Shown in pieces: positions 26,201 to 40,200 of a stretch of DNA of 64,000 nt. Where the stretch lies: the NCBI GenBank assembly GCA_013399305.1, contig VXAI01000193.1, forward strand, positions 816,843-880,842. The letters run 5' to 3'. Both the position numbers and the translations under genes were made by a program. Source of the stretch: Rostratula benghalensis (taxonomy: Eukaryota > Chordata > Aves > Charadriiformes > Rostratulidae). The notes below the pieces were generated by a model. It was given only the letters and a program-made list of their open reading frames with translations, was not told the origin of the DNA and searched no databases. Position 1 is the stretch's first letter, and each line of letters begins with the position of its first letter.

Positions 26201-26950
26201 TCAAAGGGAGAAGGTCCCAGTTCTTACCATCTCTTTTGCATTGAACTGACTGCACTGACCTTGCCTGTAATTACAGAGCAATTTCTTTCCCGCAGGAATG
26301 CTCTGCAGCCTGCAAACATCCCTCGAGCTGGCAGCAGTTCCAGCTTGTTCCTAATTATCTCCAATATCTGCCCACAGGCTCTTTGAATACTTTCTTACCA
26401 GCATACATTGAAGTTTCGATATCCTCCCCCAAGATCCCAATACACCTTTGTATGTGATATGTGCACTGCAAAACTAGAAACAGAAAATGAAATAAATAAA
26501 AAAAAGAGGGGGAAATGAAGGGAGAAAATACCAGAAGCTACCAGTTTTTTAAATTCAGAAGACCCTCATAAACAGGAATTATTTCTGTTGGACGGCAAGA
26601 CATATTTCAGTCAGAAATCTGATAACCACCACGGAGCAGTTTGAGTGCAGTGTGTTGCAGTAGGGATGGATGCTGTGTCAGGAGGGAGCTCCGGGTGATG
26701 CCTGCACAAGCTGTATCTCAGGAGTGAAGTGGATGGTGGGTATGAGCTTCCCACCACACAGCCTTTTGCTCACCATGGCTTTCTCAGCTAAAGCTGTGAA
26801 GCAAGGCACTTCTCACACAGGAAACCTTCAATAGTTTGGATTTTTTACTTTTTTTTTTTAAATACAAAATTACATGAGTTCCCATTTTCAAAGAACTTGG
26901 GTTTCTCAGTTGCTGGCTATGGGATCAAGAACTTAACTCTTGCTCTGACT

Positions 26951-27228
26951 CATAGAAGCATAGAATGGTTAGAGTTGGAAGGGACCTTGAAGATCACCCA
27001 GTTCCAACCCCCCCTGCCATGGGCAGGGACACCTCCCACCAGAACAGGTTGCTCAGAGCCCCATCCAGCCTGGCCTTAAACACTTCCAGGGACGGAACAT
27101 CCACAACTTCCCTGAGCAACCTGTTCCAGTGTCTCACCACCCTCACCGGACAGAATTTCTTCCTAATATATAATCTAAATCTCCCCTCTTCCAATTTAAA
27201 GCTGTTACCCCTTGTCCTGTCACTACAC
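26951..27228 (-). repeat. CR1 LINE fragment, well preserved
   Basis: The 3' end CATAGAAGCATAGAATGG is followed by GAGTTGGAAGGGACCTTGAA and the CCATGGGCAGGGACACCTCC motif. The minus frame keeps [19 protein letters not shown] and FKARLDGAL. Homology stops at CTGTCACTAC. The next 150 bases are unrelated to the other copies. Fewer substitutions than neighbours suggest a younger insertion. Confidence 0.95.
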
Positions 27229-30200
27229 TTCACCCTAGCTGAAGATTTCAGTCTGTGTTGGAGGACCTGCTTAGAGGCTAGATGCAGAGGAAGGATACTC
27301 CTGCCCTCACAATAGAGAGATGCAAAGCTAAGGAACAGCTTCTTCTCCCCCCCATACCTGTCCCCTTTGGCTTCAAGATCCATGTTTTTAACTCAAGGTT
27401 CTGGAAGTTTGTGCCAAGGCCTATGGGTTAAAAGAGGAATATAATATCATGAAATTATAGAAATGTAGTAGCTTTCAAACTTTTTGGACCCAATTATTTC
27501 TCTTCCTAAAAAAAAACAACCTCACAATGCCTTTCAGCATCTTTCCCTAACAGATTCAGAATCTACAAAGCATGAAAATCAAAGGAAAGATTCATCACCA
27601 CAGTTAAATCTATATATTTTACATAAATATTCACACAGAACTACTACATTCGCATACACAAAAAGCTAAAGCTATCCACTAATAAATAGGAGGGGGGAAA
27701 AAACCCAAAACACTGGCATTTTTTGTTTGGATTTTCTTTTTTTCCATTGCCAAGTTTCATCTTACTGCCTTTCCCAAGGAGCAGAAGAATCTTCCAATGA
27801 AGATGGCATACTTTTGAAAAGAGCCAGACAAAAAGACTGACTTGACTGAAGAATGTCAGGTTCATACATTTACTACTTCATTTTGGAAACCTGGATTTGG
27901 GAAAGTAATACAATAGTAATATGACTGTGTTTAGTAGATGACGTGCTGCTTAACAAGCTTCCTCTGCTACCTCTGACAAATACCAGACATACTCCTGCAC
28001 TCATGCTTTGCTCATGTAAAGGTTGACTTTTTTCCTAACATTACTGTAAATTCCTTAGGATTCCATAATGCTTGCAAAATCTAGAAAAAAGTAGGAATAC
28101 GAAGATAACAGCAAGCTGAGGTTGTTTCATAAATAATGTAATTTTTAGCTGAAATTTTGAAGCCATCTTACATACAGTCGCTTTTTTACTTTTAAGCCTA
28201 CAATTACTACATATTTAAACAAACTTGTTTTAGTACATTTTTTTTAACTAAGTACTTCACAAAGTATATCCAGAGCTGTATAAAATCCTAATATTTACTA
28301 TATTAAGTGCTGTTTCTGTATGTCTATGTAAAAGGGTGAAAAAACAGAAGCAGCAGAGGAAAAAAACCCAAACAAATAATCCACCCGGATCATTCCCTCT
28401 ACAAACCCTACATCTGTACTGAAGGCTCCTTTTCGGTATTGAAAGTCTGCTTGCAAACTGCTCAAGGAAAATTCTCCTGCTTTTTTCTGGTAAGCAGCTT
28501 GGCAAGAGGCAACATCATAATCTTGCAGTGTCACTGGTCCCCCTCGAGCTTACAAAGTCTATTAAAACAAATTACATGAAAACATCTTTTTCAGGATTTC
28601 AATTCTACAGTTTAAGAAGATCGCTGTATTCCCGTTTCTTTTTACACTCAAGGAATGTAAGATCATATAGCTCTTCACTGTCTAATGCTCTCATGACACC
28701 TCAATACTTTCTCCATTAACTGTGTATTATGCACAGACCACAGAATAGGAGGTTACTAGAAGAAAACTAATGCTTTCTTGTTATCTGTACCAGCTGGATT
28801 GCAATGAGGTCAGCTCGTCAGCATCTGCTGGAAAAAGCCATTACATTTGATCTGTACTAGATGGATGCACAAAAAAACATTACTTAGACAAAAAGGTAAA
28901 ACATACAGTATTTCACAAAGCTGATCCAAAGCTTCTGAAATTAACTCAAGAATGACATTTTAAGAAAATTCTACCCAAATAACTGAAATGGTATATTACT
29001 TTTCACTTCCTGTTCTACAGCATGAAAGACAGCTGATGAACAAATTACAATGTCAGAATACAAAAATTCTATTCCTAAGTATTATGAGGAATAAAAAATC
29101 TAAAATAAATGAGAAAATCTAGTTACTCAGTGATTCTGACTTCACTGCATCGTGAACCTATCAATGACATAAGAGATAAAACAAAAAAAAGAAAAATCTG
29201 TTCTATCCCAAAAGACAATTCTCATATAGGAACAAATAATTTTACAAATTAATGCACCTGGTAGGTTTACAGTCTATCAGTTATATCTCCCAAATACTTC
29301 CCACAGTGTCATTCTGACAGCAACCCATGCAAAAATCTATCACTAAGAATGGGAGCAAACAACATTTTACTGATGAGTAACCACAGAAAACATAAACCAC
29401 ATATTCCATTTTTTCCTGCCCATCCCTACCGGCAGAACATCATTAAGCAAATAAAGCCCAAAAGATCTGCCCTAACACATGGCATGTAAGGAGCCTGCTA
29501 ATAAAACCAAATCTTCCCCTGCTCTCAGCAATGATCAAGGTATAGAATTACGCTTAGGAGCCCTCTAAAACTTCTTTCCTGTTTCCATCCATAGAGAGAG
29601 AGACATTCCACCCTCAGTATTCCAAGACAGGCATTGTGGACAGTTCATAGCTATCTAGTCCACTTAATTATCTTGCATATATTACTTTTTTTTTGTTATT
29701 TCTACTTGTTATCAAGTAGGTAAGAGCCAGAATTAGTAAGATACATGGATGCCCCTCCCCCCATTGAGGGCAAAATATCAATAAAATAATACCATATCCA
29801 ATCCATCAGGTTTATTTTTAGCTACTTCGCTACTATTAGTATCTGAAGTGAAGTCTTGTAACCGAAGCAAGCAAAAAAGGCTGGAGAGCTAATATTATCA
29901 CCTCATGTCTTATACTGATTTGAGAAGCTAAAGCTTACATCCAGAAAATACGATAAATTGTTATTTTGGTTGACTAGAACTAGCAGAGTGTTTTTTTATA
30001 AATGTAACTCACAAGCTTTTGCTTGCACTTGTATGTTTACAAATTTTAATCTCAGATTAAAAAATCCACCTCACAGAGAGCAGTATGAACAGTAAAATAA
30101 AGCAAGATACTGCTAGATTCTTGACAGACATACTAGAGCAATTCAGCACTGCAGGGATCTGATTGCAGGCAGTATCTTCTCCTGGGTAGTCCCATCCCAC

Positions 30201-30997
30201 TAGGATGGGAAGCAGTCCACTGGGATGTTCTACAATTAAACAGTGTTTCTAACATACAGCCTTTAGGATGTCACAGGATTATTCCCTCTCAATGCTTCAG
30301 CATTTTAATTTATCTAAATTTTTAAGCAGAGCATAGCAAGGCACTTACAGCTCCCCCATGCAACATGTTCTGTGATTCTTGGATCTGTTGCTCTCCTTGC
30401 AAGAGCCAAAAGCCAAAGCCAAAGCCAAAGCAACTGCTATGGGCAGACAGAGAATGCCCTTTATTGCTGCTTCTTGGAACTGCACCCAGATCAAGCCAGA
30501 GCTCTAACAGACTGAAAGCAAACCCAAACCTGTCTTCTGGAAAGCCACATGCAGTTGCAAAGAAAATCAGGATACGTGCAGCTCATCTGCTCTGTTCAAC
30601 ATCTGTTATTGTTTTATTTGCTCTAAAGCAGAGCTACAAATAACTGACACCTTATCAATTTTCAGAAGAAGCTTCTGTAATTACACTGGTGTGCCCTATA
30701 GAAACACTACTGGGTTTCTCATAGCAACCTTCAATGATTTTAACAGCTAGCCTTGCTCTTCTCACAAAATTATCAATACTAAGAGACCTTCATCATCCTT
30801 CAACAGACGAGCTGATATGTGACTGGCAGAATTATCACTGTCAATGGTAATCCAATGGCTCCATGACATCTTATCTCTTGACAAAGAAAGTTTTGTGGCA
30901 AAGTAGTACAACATTCAGTACATACTAAGGCAGGATTGCTTCTATAAGATCTTTCTCATCACTTAAAAAGCCTTGAATGCACACACTACAAAGTCTT

Positions 30998-31090
30998 TTT
31001 AGGGCAGGTAAGTATGATTCCTAGTGTTACAGATGAGGAAACTAAAGGTGCAGGCCTGCAAGACAAGTGAACTGTATAAAGCAGCCTACC
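30998..31090 (+). repeat. MIR-like ancient SINE core
   Basis: TTACAGATGAGGAAACTAAA is nearly the hallmark MIR core (TTACAGATGAGGAAACTGAG), preceded by a weakly matching GTATGATTC stretch. Flanks are too diverged to set ends firmly. Confidence 0.55.
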
Positions 31091-32784
31091 TGGGGAGAGC
31101 AAAACAAACTTGCACTATTTTAAAAGATTATCTTTTAGAATTGTCTTCCAAACTCACAACTGTGTCAAGTTGGTTTCAAACTAATCTAGAATTGTAATCC
31201 AAGTTCTACAAAATTCATATGCCTCTTAACTTTAGTGCCTCTATTAATCATGTTTTTCATTGAAAACTATTTTTTTCTTTTTTAATAAAAGGAAGCATAA
31301 TCTTCAGCTAGTGAACTGAGGTGACTTCCTGGATACCACATCAGTAGAAACAGCTGATCTCAACACCAGATTTCATTTTTATCACATTTTGTAAGATGAA
31401 AACAATTGTTTTCAGTTTCTCCTTCAAAAAAATGACAAACTATACTGAAATAAACACCCAATTTCCTGTCTATGACTACTGAAGAAATCCTGTTGCAAGC
31501 TTATCTACCCCTTCAGCAAAGTGAATCCAATTATTTACCCAGCAATTTCCCTCATTTCGGTAATCTGATGTAAAGCTTCAGCAAAAATACTGAAGCAATA
31601 CATATTCATATCATTTATTAGCAAAGCTATGTTACTTTATTTTTACAATTTATGATAAAGGCTAAATTTACTGCAATAGACTCAGACAAAAAGTTGCACT
31701 TAAAACTAGTATCTTTTTTTATCCATTTTAGCTATCCTGTAAATGCTTTCTAAGATAATGAAGTATAAAAAGTCTTCTACCTATGGTATTGTCAGAAAGG
31801 CTCCTCCTCCATTAGGGACCTATCACAACCCAAAAAGTCCTGATCTCAGTTTAAAAGTTGACAATGAAGACAAGACCAAGCTAAAAAGCCAAATTCTAAA
31901 GTGAATTGTATGGGGAACAGGCACACATTCTCTTCTAATCATTAAGCAGTGGACTGGTGATAGTCTTTACCAGGTACAGCAGGAGAACACGTATCAAACT
32001 GTCACAGCCAGTCTTCAACACATTTTCTTCTAAAGCCCTTTAAATATATTAGGTTTATTTCTTTAAAACTTTAGGAAAAGATAGTCTTCTTATTTTGAAT
32101 CTCAACATACACAACATTTCAGATGGATGAATATGGCACGAACATTGTGTATGTCAGGTGGATAATAGAGGAGCCATGCACTAATTAGTATTTCTACTTC
32201 TGCCCCCCATTCAAAGCCATCTATGCATGCACACACGAGAAGAAAAATTGTAACACGTATTCACCAAGCCCTACAGCATCATATGGCAGCAGTAGGTCAA
32301 TCTTTAGAAGCTGGCTCCAACCTGACCAGTGATGGATCTGCTCCCTTCCAGCTGAGACATCAGGTCACGACAAACATTATCCCGGTCATGCAGCTAATTA
32401 CAGAACTGGAGGAAAGCAGAGCCACAAGGAGCAAGTTTCCTTCTGAGAAAATGGGGTGAATTAAGGTCATATTGAGAACAGGCAGATGGTTGACAGGGTA
32501 AAAAGAGCACTAGATTAACATGTGGAATTCATGCAGTTTTATTTTGAAGCCACGATGCTAACGCTCTTGGGCAACCGGCCCAAATCAGACTTCAGGCATG
32601 GTATCAATTTCCTGGACTGAGTAAACAGGGCAAGGGCCTGTACATACCTACCATAGAGCGTCATCTGCCACCTAGAACGAGAGAGCTTTCATTAGCTGGG
32701 TAGCAATACAGGGTGTGGGGGCAGAGGGGTGGGAAAATCTGTATCCTTCTGTTGAGTAACAGCACTTGTAAGTCACTTCTACAC

Positions 32785-32836
32785 TAAAAAAAACCCAAAA
32801 AACAACCAACCCACAAACAAACCTAAACCCAAACTT
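32785..32836 (+). repeat. A/C-rich low-complexity tract
   Basis: About 50 bases composed almost only of A and C, mixing AAAAACCC and CAACC words without a fixed period. Confidence 0.85.
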
Positions 32837-35495
32837 ATTGAAGCATTGTTTTTCCTTAGCATGCTAATGAAATGCTAAATCATTTGACATGAAAAATGAC
32901 ATGTTCATAAAATCCACTAAGCAAGACAATTTTGTCAATAAATTAGACACTTCAAGTTAACATAGGGAGACAGGAGTGTGTTATTAGACAAACAATGTAC
33001 AAACAGCAATTAAGCAAAACACAGATAAAATGCTGATGAAAAAATTAGGATGGCAGTGATTCTTTTCATATTATTCCCATAAAGACCTAGCTGATAAAAG
33101 TATCCAATAGGTGTTTGCTTTATAAAACAAATACAGATTGCAAACTCCTGAGTGGAAAAGGGGCTTTATTTTGACTCCAGACTCTTTCCAGAGACATTTT
33201 TGGCTATTAGTGTAATCGTTTACGTGACTGGGGAAACAGAACAGGAGAAACAAAAATACCTCTTTGACAACCAATATGCCTGTCTCGGCCCAAAATCTGT
33301 GTATAATACTGACACCTTCATTTCTTTTTTGCTTCTGTATGACACAAGCATGCACCAAAACCCAACAGTGGAAAGCAGAAAGCAAGCTTTTCAACTGATC
33401 AAGGCAAAATATGTCTTCATGTTCAGCAAAATATGTCTTTGTGTGCTCAAACTATGAACACGCTGTGATAACTCTGCTGATTTGGGGTATAACCACAAAG
33501 AGTCAGGCCATTTGAATAAAGGATGATATGACTATACTACACAAAATCAACTTCTATAATACTAAGTATCTAACAAGCCACTGTAAGTAAACATTTATTT
33601 TCTAGTTGAGAAAGCAGGCTAGAAGAGTGGCAGCATTTTTAGGCTTTCCACTGACATCATGCTAAGAAAGAGATAATTGTCCCAAGGCAGACGTAGACTT
33701 ATCAACTGCATGTGGGAATGCCTTCTTTATAATTATACTCATCAGTAAGGATTTCAGAATTTAGAGGACAAAAAAACCCCCCAAACACAGGCTAAATAAA
33801 GCTACTCTAGGAAAATCCAAGCTTTTGCCCACTTTGTAAATACCAGAAGAAATGTGCAGGTGATACTCCATGTGAATAGGTGCTAGGGCAAATAACTCAC
33901 AATTTGAACTATTATGTCTCTTAAGCCTTTGATCCTTCGAGCAGTAGAAAGTAGGGGATATCTCTATACTACCTCTGAAAACCTTAATATAACAAACAAG
34001 AGAGATTATGACTTTCAGAGCAGTGTCTACATACCATTTGTTGTCTGACTAGTGTTTTGACCAGAGTTCTGGGCCTGAAATTTTCTAAAACAGTGAACAA
34101 AAGGCCTTCAGCTGTCAGTTCACAGCAAGCTTGCTGCAAAGTGCACTAGATACCCTAATGCTGCCAAACAAGCTGTGCACTTCTGTGAGTTTTATTTGGT
34201 ATGGAAACCAACATCTCCCACAACTTTTCACTCCCTGTTACCACTTATTAGTGCTTTAGAATAGAGAGCTTTGAAATATCCTGCAAGAAAAGCTTGAAAG
34301 AGAAGGCTTAAGTACTACAGTACAGGCCACCTAACAAACATCAGAGTCTGGAGAGTAAAAAAACCTTAACAGTATCACTTTGAGGAACTGCACAGTATCA
34401 ACTGCATAGCCACAGGAACTTGTCCTCAAAGAACAACTCAAAAATGCAGCAGGACAAGGCAAGAAACAGGACAGCATTATGATCTTTTGACAAATTTAAA
34501 TGCTTGAGAGATCCCCGAATATACTCAGCTACTCAAAGAAAGCAAGTAAACCTCTAAAGATAGGGATCAAATCTCAAAAAAACAGAAGGAAAAAAAAAAA
34601 AAAGAGGTAAACAAGACACATTACAAAGAGAGGTGGCAAGCAGCTCAAGGTGAGACACTCAGGAAGCCTCGTACCACAACTTGAGAAACCCAGCAGAGAA
34701 AATTATCATGAAAGAACACAATTTTGTTCATGGCATTTTTTGAGGCATGTTTAATTTCTTTATTTAAATTTCCACATAAACATCCGTTTACACGGATAAG
34801 CCTCAAAATGAGAAGCAAGGACCTTGACTTTCCTTACCCCTCTCTGTTACTTAAGAAATTCTATATATTGCATCTGCCTTGAAGTACAATTCTTCTCTTC
34901 ACAAGACCTCTACCTAGATGCAAGAAGATAACAGGCCTATTAACAGATGGCTTCATGAGAAACTAAATTCACACCTGTATCATCAATTTCAGTCTTACTT
35001 TCTCTGAAAAGAACATTGCTTTAGTTTAACCAAAGCACCCAACTTCACTTATAATGCAAAGACAGTGCTATAGTGGAAGTTTAGGCTACATAATCTTCAC
35101 GTTTAATTCACATCTTAACAAATCAATGACATGGATAAATTGTATTTTGCATATTATATACAACACTGTTCAAATATAAATCTGGGGCATAATAGCTGAG
35201 TTAAGTGTTAGAGAAATTATTATAGGAATTTAGCTGTTTGTCCTCCTGAAATAATCCCGAACAGGTAGGATGAGACTTTTCAACAAAAGAACATCCCTGC
35301 TTTATTCGTACTGCTTCAGTGAACACAAACATTGCCAAAGGATTGTGAAAATGAAGACTCCTACGAACTTACTCAAAAATCTGCAGCCAAAAAGTACCTC
35401 TACAGATAAAGCTGAATAGTCTACAGAAATATTTTCCATTATGGAGGAAAGATGGAAAAGCACTAAGCTGTTGAATCAACCTTTCCATCACAAAA

Positions 35496-35822
35496 CACAG
35501 AATCATGGAATGATTTGGCTTGGAGGAGACCTTAAAGGTCCTTCAGTTCTAACCCTCCTGCCATGGGCACTGATACCTCCCACTAGACCAGGTTCCTCAA
35601 AGCCCCATCCAGAAGACGGAACAAGAACACTTCCAGGAATGGGACCTCCAAAGCTTCCCTGGGCAACCTATTCCAGTGCCTCACCACCCTCATAGTTAAA
35701 AATTTCTTCCTAATATCTAATCTGAAACTCTCCTCTTCCAGTCTGAAGCCACTACCCCTCATCCTGTCACCACGTGCCCTTGTAAAAAGTCCCTCACCAG
35801 CTTTCTTGCAGGCATCCTTCAA
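35496..35822 (-). repeat. CR1 LINE fragment
   Basis: It starts ACACAGAATCATGGAATG and runs through CCATGGGCACTGATACCTCC to the TTGTAAAAAGTCCCTCACCA region. The minus frame preserves FRLEEESFRLDIRKKF and [16 protein letters not shown]. There is a small local insertion or rearrangement around 35612-35625. Sense to TULP4. Confidence 0.95.
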
Positions 35823-36434
35823 TCCTTACCAACAAATGAGCGATACGGACTTGTCATTGCTAACTCCCAAAACTCCCAACAAAACATATTCTAATTCAGC
35901 AACACTGTAAACCCTTTCTGTGATTCACTGTCTCCTACAAACAGGTGGAGGAACTTTTCAACTACAAGAGTGCTTTAGTGAATACATGCGAATATGTGCT
36001 CTAGACAGGTACCTCATCCAGGCATGCACTTTTGCCAATCTCGTTATTTTAAAGTATCATTACTTTAGCCTTACTGCTGTGTCTGATGGTTTACAGACAT
36101 TAAGCAAAGCCAAAGAGTTCACAGTCTCAAGAATCAAAGAGAAAAGAAGGAAACAAGAAGTTACATAAACAGTATTCATAGCTTAGCCTGTCTTATTTTA
36201 TTCCCCCTTGCTCTGCAACTTCTTTAGTTTAACCTTTACCTAGCTTATTCATCTTGAGTTGAGTGAGCATTTGACAAATTTCCAACTGCACAATGATTTC
36301 TTTTAAACTGACCCTGAACTTTGCCTTTTTTATCCAGTGTCCTGGAAGTGCTCTACTAGCGCCAGTGATCCTAGGAAAAGTAGGAAAATAGCATTACTCC
36401 TATTGAACTTCTGAATAAAAGACAAACATCTCAA

Positions 36435-36515
36435 GGGAACAGAGGCTCGTGACAGAATTGAGAGACAAGTACAGGAGCTCTGACTCCCAGTCTGCTGCTG
36501 TAATAATCAACTAAT
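36435..36515 (+). repeat. MIR-like SINE tail
   Basis: GACAGAATTGAGAGACAAGT then CAGGAGCTCTGACTCCCAGT and TGCTGCTGTAATAATCAACT resembles the MIR 3' half (AGAATTGAGAATAGAACC, CAGGAGTCCTGACTCCCAGT, CTGCTCTAACCACTA). The match is good in the centre, weak outside. Confidence 0.5.
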
Positions 36516-37154
36516 GAACAACAAAAATAAAATCCAAATTTAACTGACACAGGTTCATTTAAAAAATGAAAACAATTCAACAGAACACTCATTTACATTG
36601 GATTGCAGATGCTTTTTAATATGTTGCATTTACATGGCAGCAACCTCCTACAGCCTACTTCAGCTTTCCAACCACAAGACCCCACTAGAGTAAACACCAA
36701 ACAAGCAGAGGCAGAACTCAAACACACGAGGAATTATTGGAATACCTGAGAGATAAGTAAGGCGTCCCTTACACAGTTGATTCCGAAATCTGATCCAGAG
36801 ATGCATGCATTTATCTACTAGGAAGGACTGGAAAAGATGCCAAAATTCATTAGGGTTTCTCAAATGAAGGTAAAACTCTAGATCATTAAAACTAAGTGAA
36901 AACAGGACAGAATCCTTTTCTAAAAATAGATCTTGCTGTGCAGCCAAATACGCCTGCATGCAATTGTTATTTATTTTTAAGTTGGGGCAATTTTCCAGAT
37001 GGGTGTTCAGATCAGCTAACATAATGAGGTGCTTTAAAGCAAAACAAAAACCCCAAGACTTCTTTCCTGACTACATTTGCTATAAAGATGTAGAGGAAAC
37101 AAGGAAGCAATAACAAAATGCAGTCTCACCTAGCATATAAGTAAACTGCAAAAT

Positions 37155-37220
37155 CGTAAAAAAAAAAAACGAAAAAACTCAACCCAACCAACCAAAAAAA
37201 ACCCCAAAAACCCAAAAAAC
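37155..37220 (+). repeat. A/C-rich low-complexity tract
   Basis: Poly-A (A12), then AACCC, CAACC and AAAACCCC words over about 65 bases with almost no T or G. On the TULP4 RNA strand this is G/U-rich. Confidence 0.85.
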
Positions 37221-40200
37221 AAAGCCAGTCTGATCAAGGACACAAACTCAAAGAAGTCATGTACTCTTTCATATGTTCTCTAGTGTTTTCTCCAACCAAA
37301 CTACATCAGCCCAGGCTCATTCTTACCAACAGTGTTACCAGCCCACATACTGAGAGGTGCGCTCCTAAACATTATTTGGGGCAATCAAAACAGAAACAGA
37401 ACTATGAACTGTCAGCATTTAAAGATTTTTCATTCTATGCTTCCACACTAGTCCTGCCAGTGAATAAGGCAATAACCCAAACCTCTTAAGATACTCTAAG
37501 GGAAAAAAAGTTATTCCAAGAGCTTGAGTAAGTGTTAGGCTCAGAAAACAATGAGATATCAATCTACACACCAACGAAACAAAGCAGAGGTAAACGTAAG
37601 TGAAAACAAGTAGAAAATTGCACCTCAGTATGGAAAGTCAGTCATAAGCCATATTTGCCAAACCTATGACAATGCAGTAGAAGGTAAATCAATATGATTC
37701 AAATCCTCACAGCACATCTGTCCCATTTTATCCTCCTTAACCAAAAAAGAACAACTACTAGCAGATCTACTCCTGGAGACACTACAAAAATCTTATTGTT
37801 GTTCCCCATGCACAGGTCATTTCATTGTTTTAGGAGAGTTTTCATTTTCTGCCCAACATAAAGCAAATGCCGGTCATTTCTTGGTTTTCTCACTCATCCT
37901 TAGACAACAAGGAAGGACACAAATTAAAATCCAAATCAGGGAACAAAGTTTTCCTAGTATGTTTGGAGTTTCAACACACAATGCTATTTTAGAACCAGCA
38001 AGAGCTTGTTCTGGCACCACAGCACTAGCCAACTAAATCACAAATCTCTCCAAACAAACTAGAAGCTTCCTCAAACCAGAATTATTTAAACCATACTCAA
38101 AGGGGAAAGTGGCTATCCAGCCTTTGGAGTAGAATCCTCCTATGACAGTGACAAAAGACTTTAGTGTTGTATCTCATTAAAATGGGACACTATCTTCTAT
38201 AAATCTTTCAGCATTACTGGTCACTTTTAGCCCAGAACAACCACTATTCAGGTCATGTGCTCTCTGTATTAATAACAATTGCAACCACTAACAGGGTACT
38301 GAAAATGAAACTGTATTATACAAATTTTCCATTTACTCTTCTCCCTCATCTCCCAAGATACACCACCATTCTCTAATCAGTGGTGTCTCATTTAAACCCT
38401 TGGAAGATGGAACAATTTCCAATTCCTTTATTAATAAAAATTAATAAAAAGTAATACCTAACCTTCTGGACTAATACTGTATGGGCATACTCCTAGCACT
38501 AGTACTGAATTAAAATTACACTTTTTTATACAATATACTTTCCTCAATCTTATTACAGGTCCAGTGAACAGACTTGCAAAGGCAAAAATTCTCTGTGCAA
38601 CACTGGGAAATAACATATATTTAATACATGTTCCATCAGTATTAATATTAACATAATAAGTATTCCATGTTCTACTGGTATAAAGGAAGAGACAATGTCT
38701 TCTCAGCGGGCTGGCAAAATCTGGCAGGAATCTACCTCTGAAGGTCTGCACCTCAGAGGAAGAGGACTTAATCACTTAATCCTAGGATTTACATTTGCTT
38801 TTAATAGAGCCCTGTTGCTACATGGAAGCTTTTGTTGTTGAGAGAAACAGACTAATTGTTGCTCATAGTAGTCTACTGCAATTCATAATAAGGCTTGCCA
38901 TAGGTATCTTTAGAAGAACCACGTGCCTTCCCCCATCCCCTCTAACCTTTTTTTTTTCCCTTTTCTGTATCTTTATCTCCACTGGAAAAACTGCAAATAG
39001 TTCCAAATTGCATACCGGTAACATGAGCTGGTTTAATTTTACCCCTTGTTCAATTATGCAAGATAGCAGATTTTCACTGCATAGGTTCCCATGTCATTAC
39101 AAGATTCAAATAAATTTATTTAAATCTTTCTCCTAGAATTCAAGCACTTTCATTGCTTTATCTAAATAAATTCATCAAGAGTTACTAGACAATGGGGCTG
39201 TAACCTCATTTTCAGTTCTGACAAATTTTAATAAGTAAATAAATAAATGTACCACCATAAAGGATCCTTTGCCTTGGGCATCACACATCTTTAAAGACCT
39301 GCTAATAAACTCTAACACTCAGTAGGAGGAATCCAAGCTGGGGATAAATCCATATCAAACTGGAAATGTCCTCAGCAGCCTGCAGAGCAATCCAAGTCTA
39401 GAAAAGCAAATCAAATCCATTTTTTATCATTGTCTCTTTAAAGATTAAGTGAAAGTTCAAGTATTGACCACAGGAAAGAACCATTTCATTTGCATACCAT
39501 TTTGTTTCCAAATTATGCAGGAGTGCCTTACTACTACTTTTGGATGACCATATGGTAAATATAGCTACAATACGTGGCTTCTGCTCTTCAACTACAGAAA
39601 CATCACAGCGAAATCTCAATCCAAACTTCCTTCATTCTTACAATCAATCACAAACTTGACAATCACTTTTCAAAAGCAAGTTTTTTATACTCACAATGTT
39701 TCTACAGATACAATTCGTATACAGATACGAACACCACAGTCTTTACAAAGAGCCACAGTGCTAAGAGCAAAACTGGCTATAAGCAGTTCTCAGGTTCCAT
39801 TCTAAGAGAAATGCAAAGCATGAATAAGAGAAGATTTTATAAAGAGTTCTTTCTTATATTTCTCAGTAAATGAAGCCTGTACACAAGGCCTGATATTCCA
39901 TACATACATAGAAATAACTCAACTTTATCCATGAAAGTTTCATATCAAGATTTACAAATTAAAAATAACAGGCTTTTACATCATACAAAATAAAAGGATT
40001 GCAACTTTAGCTGGCAACAGCTTAACTGAAAATGGACACTTCTGTCATTGTTTTGTCATAGGATGCTGCAGATGCTAAAGCTGCCACAGGTTCCAAATGA
40101 GATTGCATAAATTCACGACAACTATTCAAAACCAAATTATTAAATACCAAATCATCTGCCCAGAGATCCCTAAACTGCATCCTGCTAGAAGCCAGTGATA

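Noticed and set aside
36660..37022. A 120-codon minus-strand frame.
   Set aside because: It has hydrophobic, AT-driven composition with no family resemblance and no matching splice pattern as a TULP4 exon.
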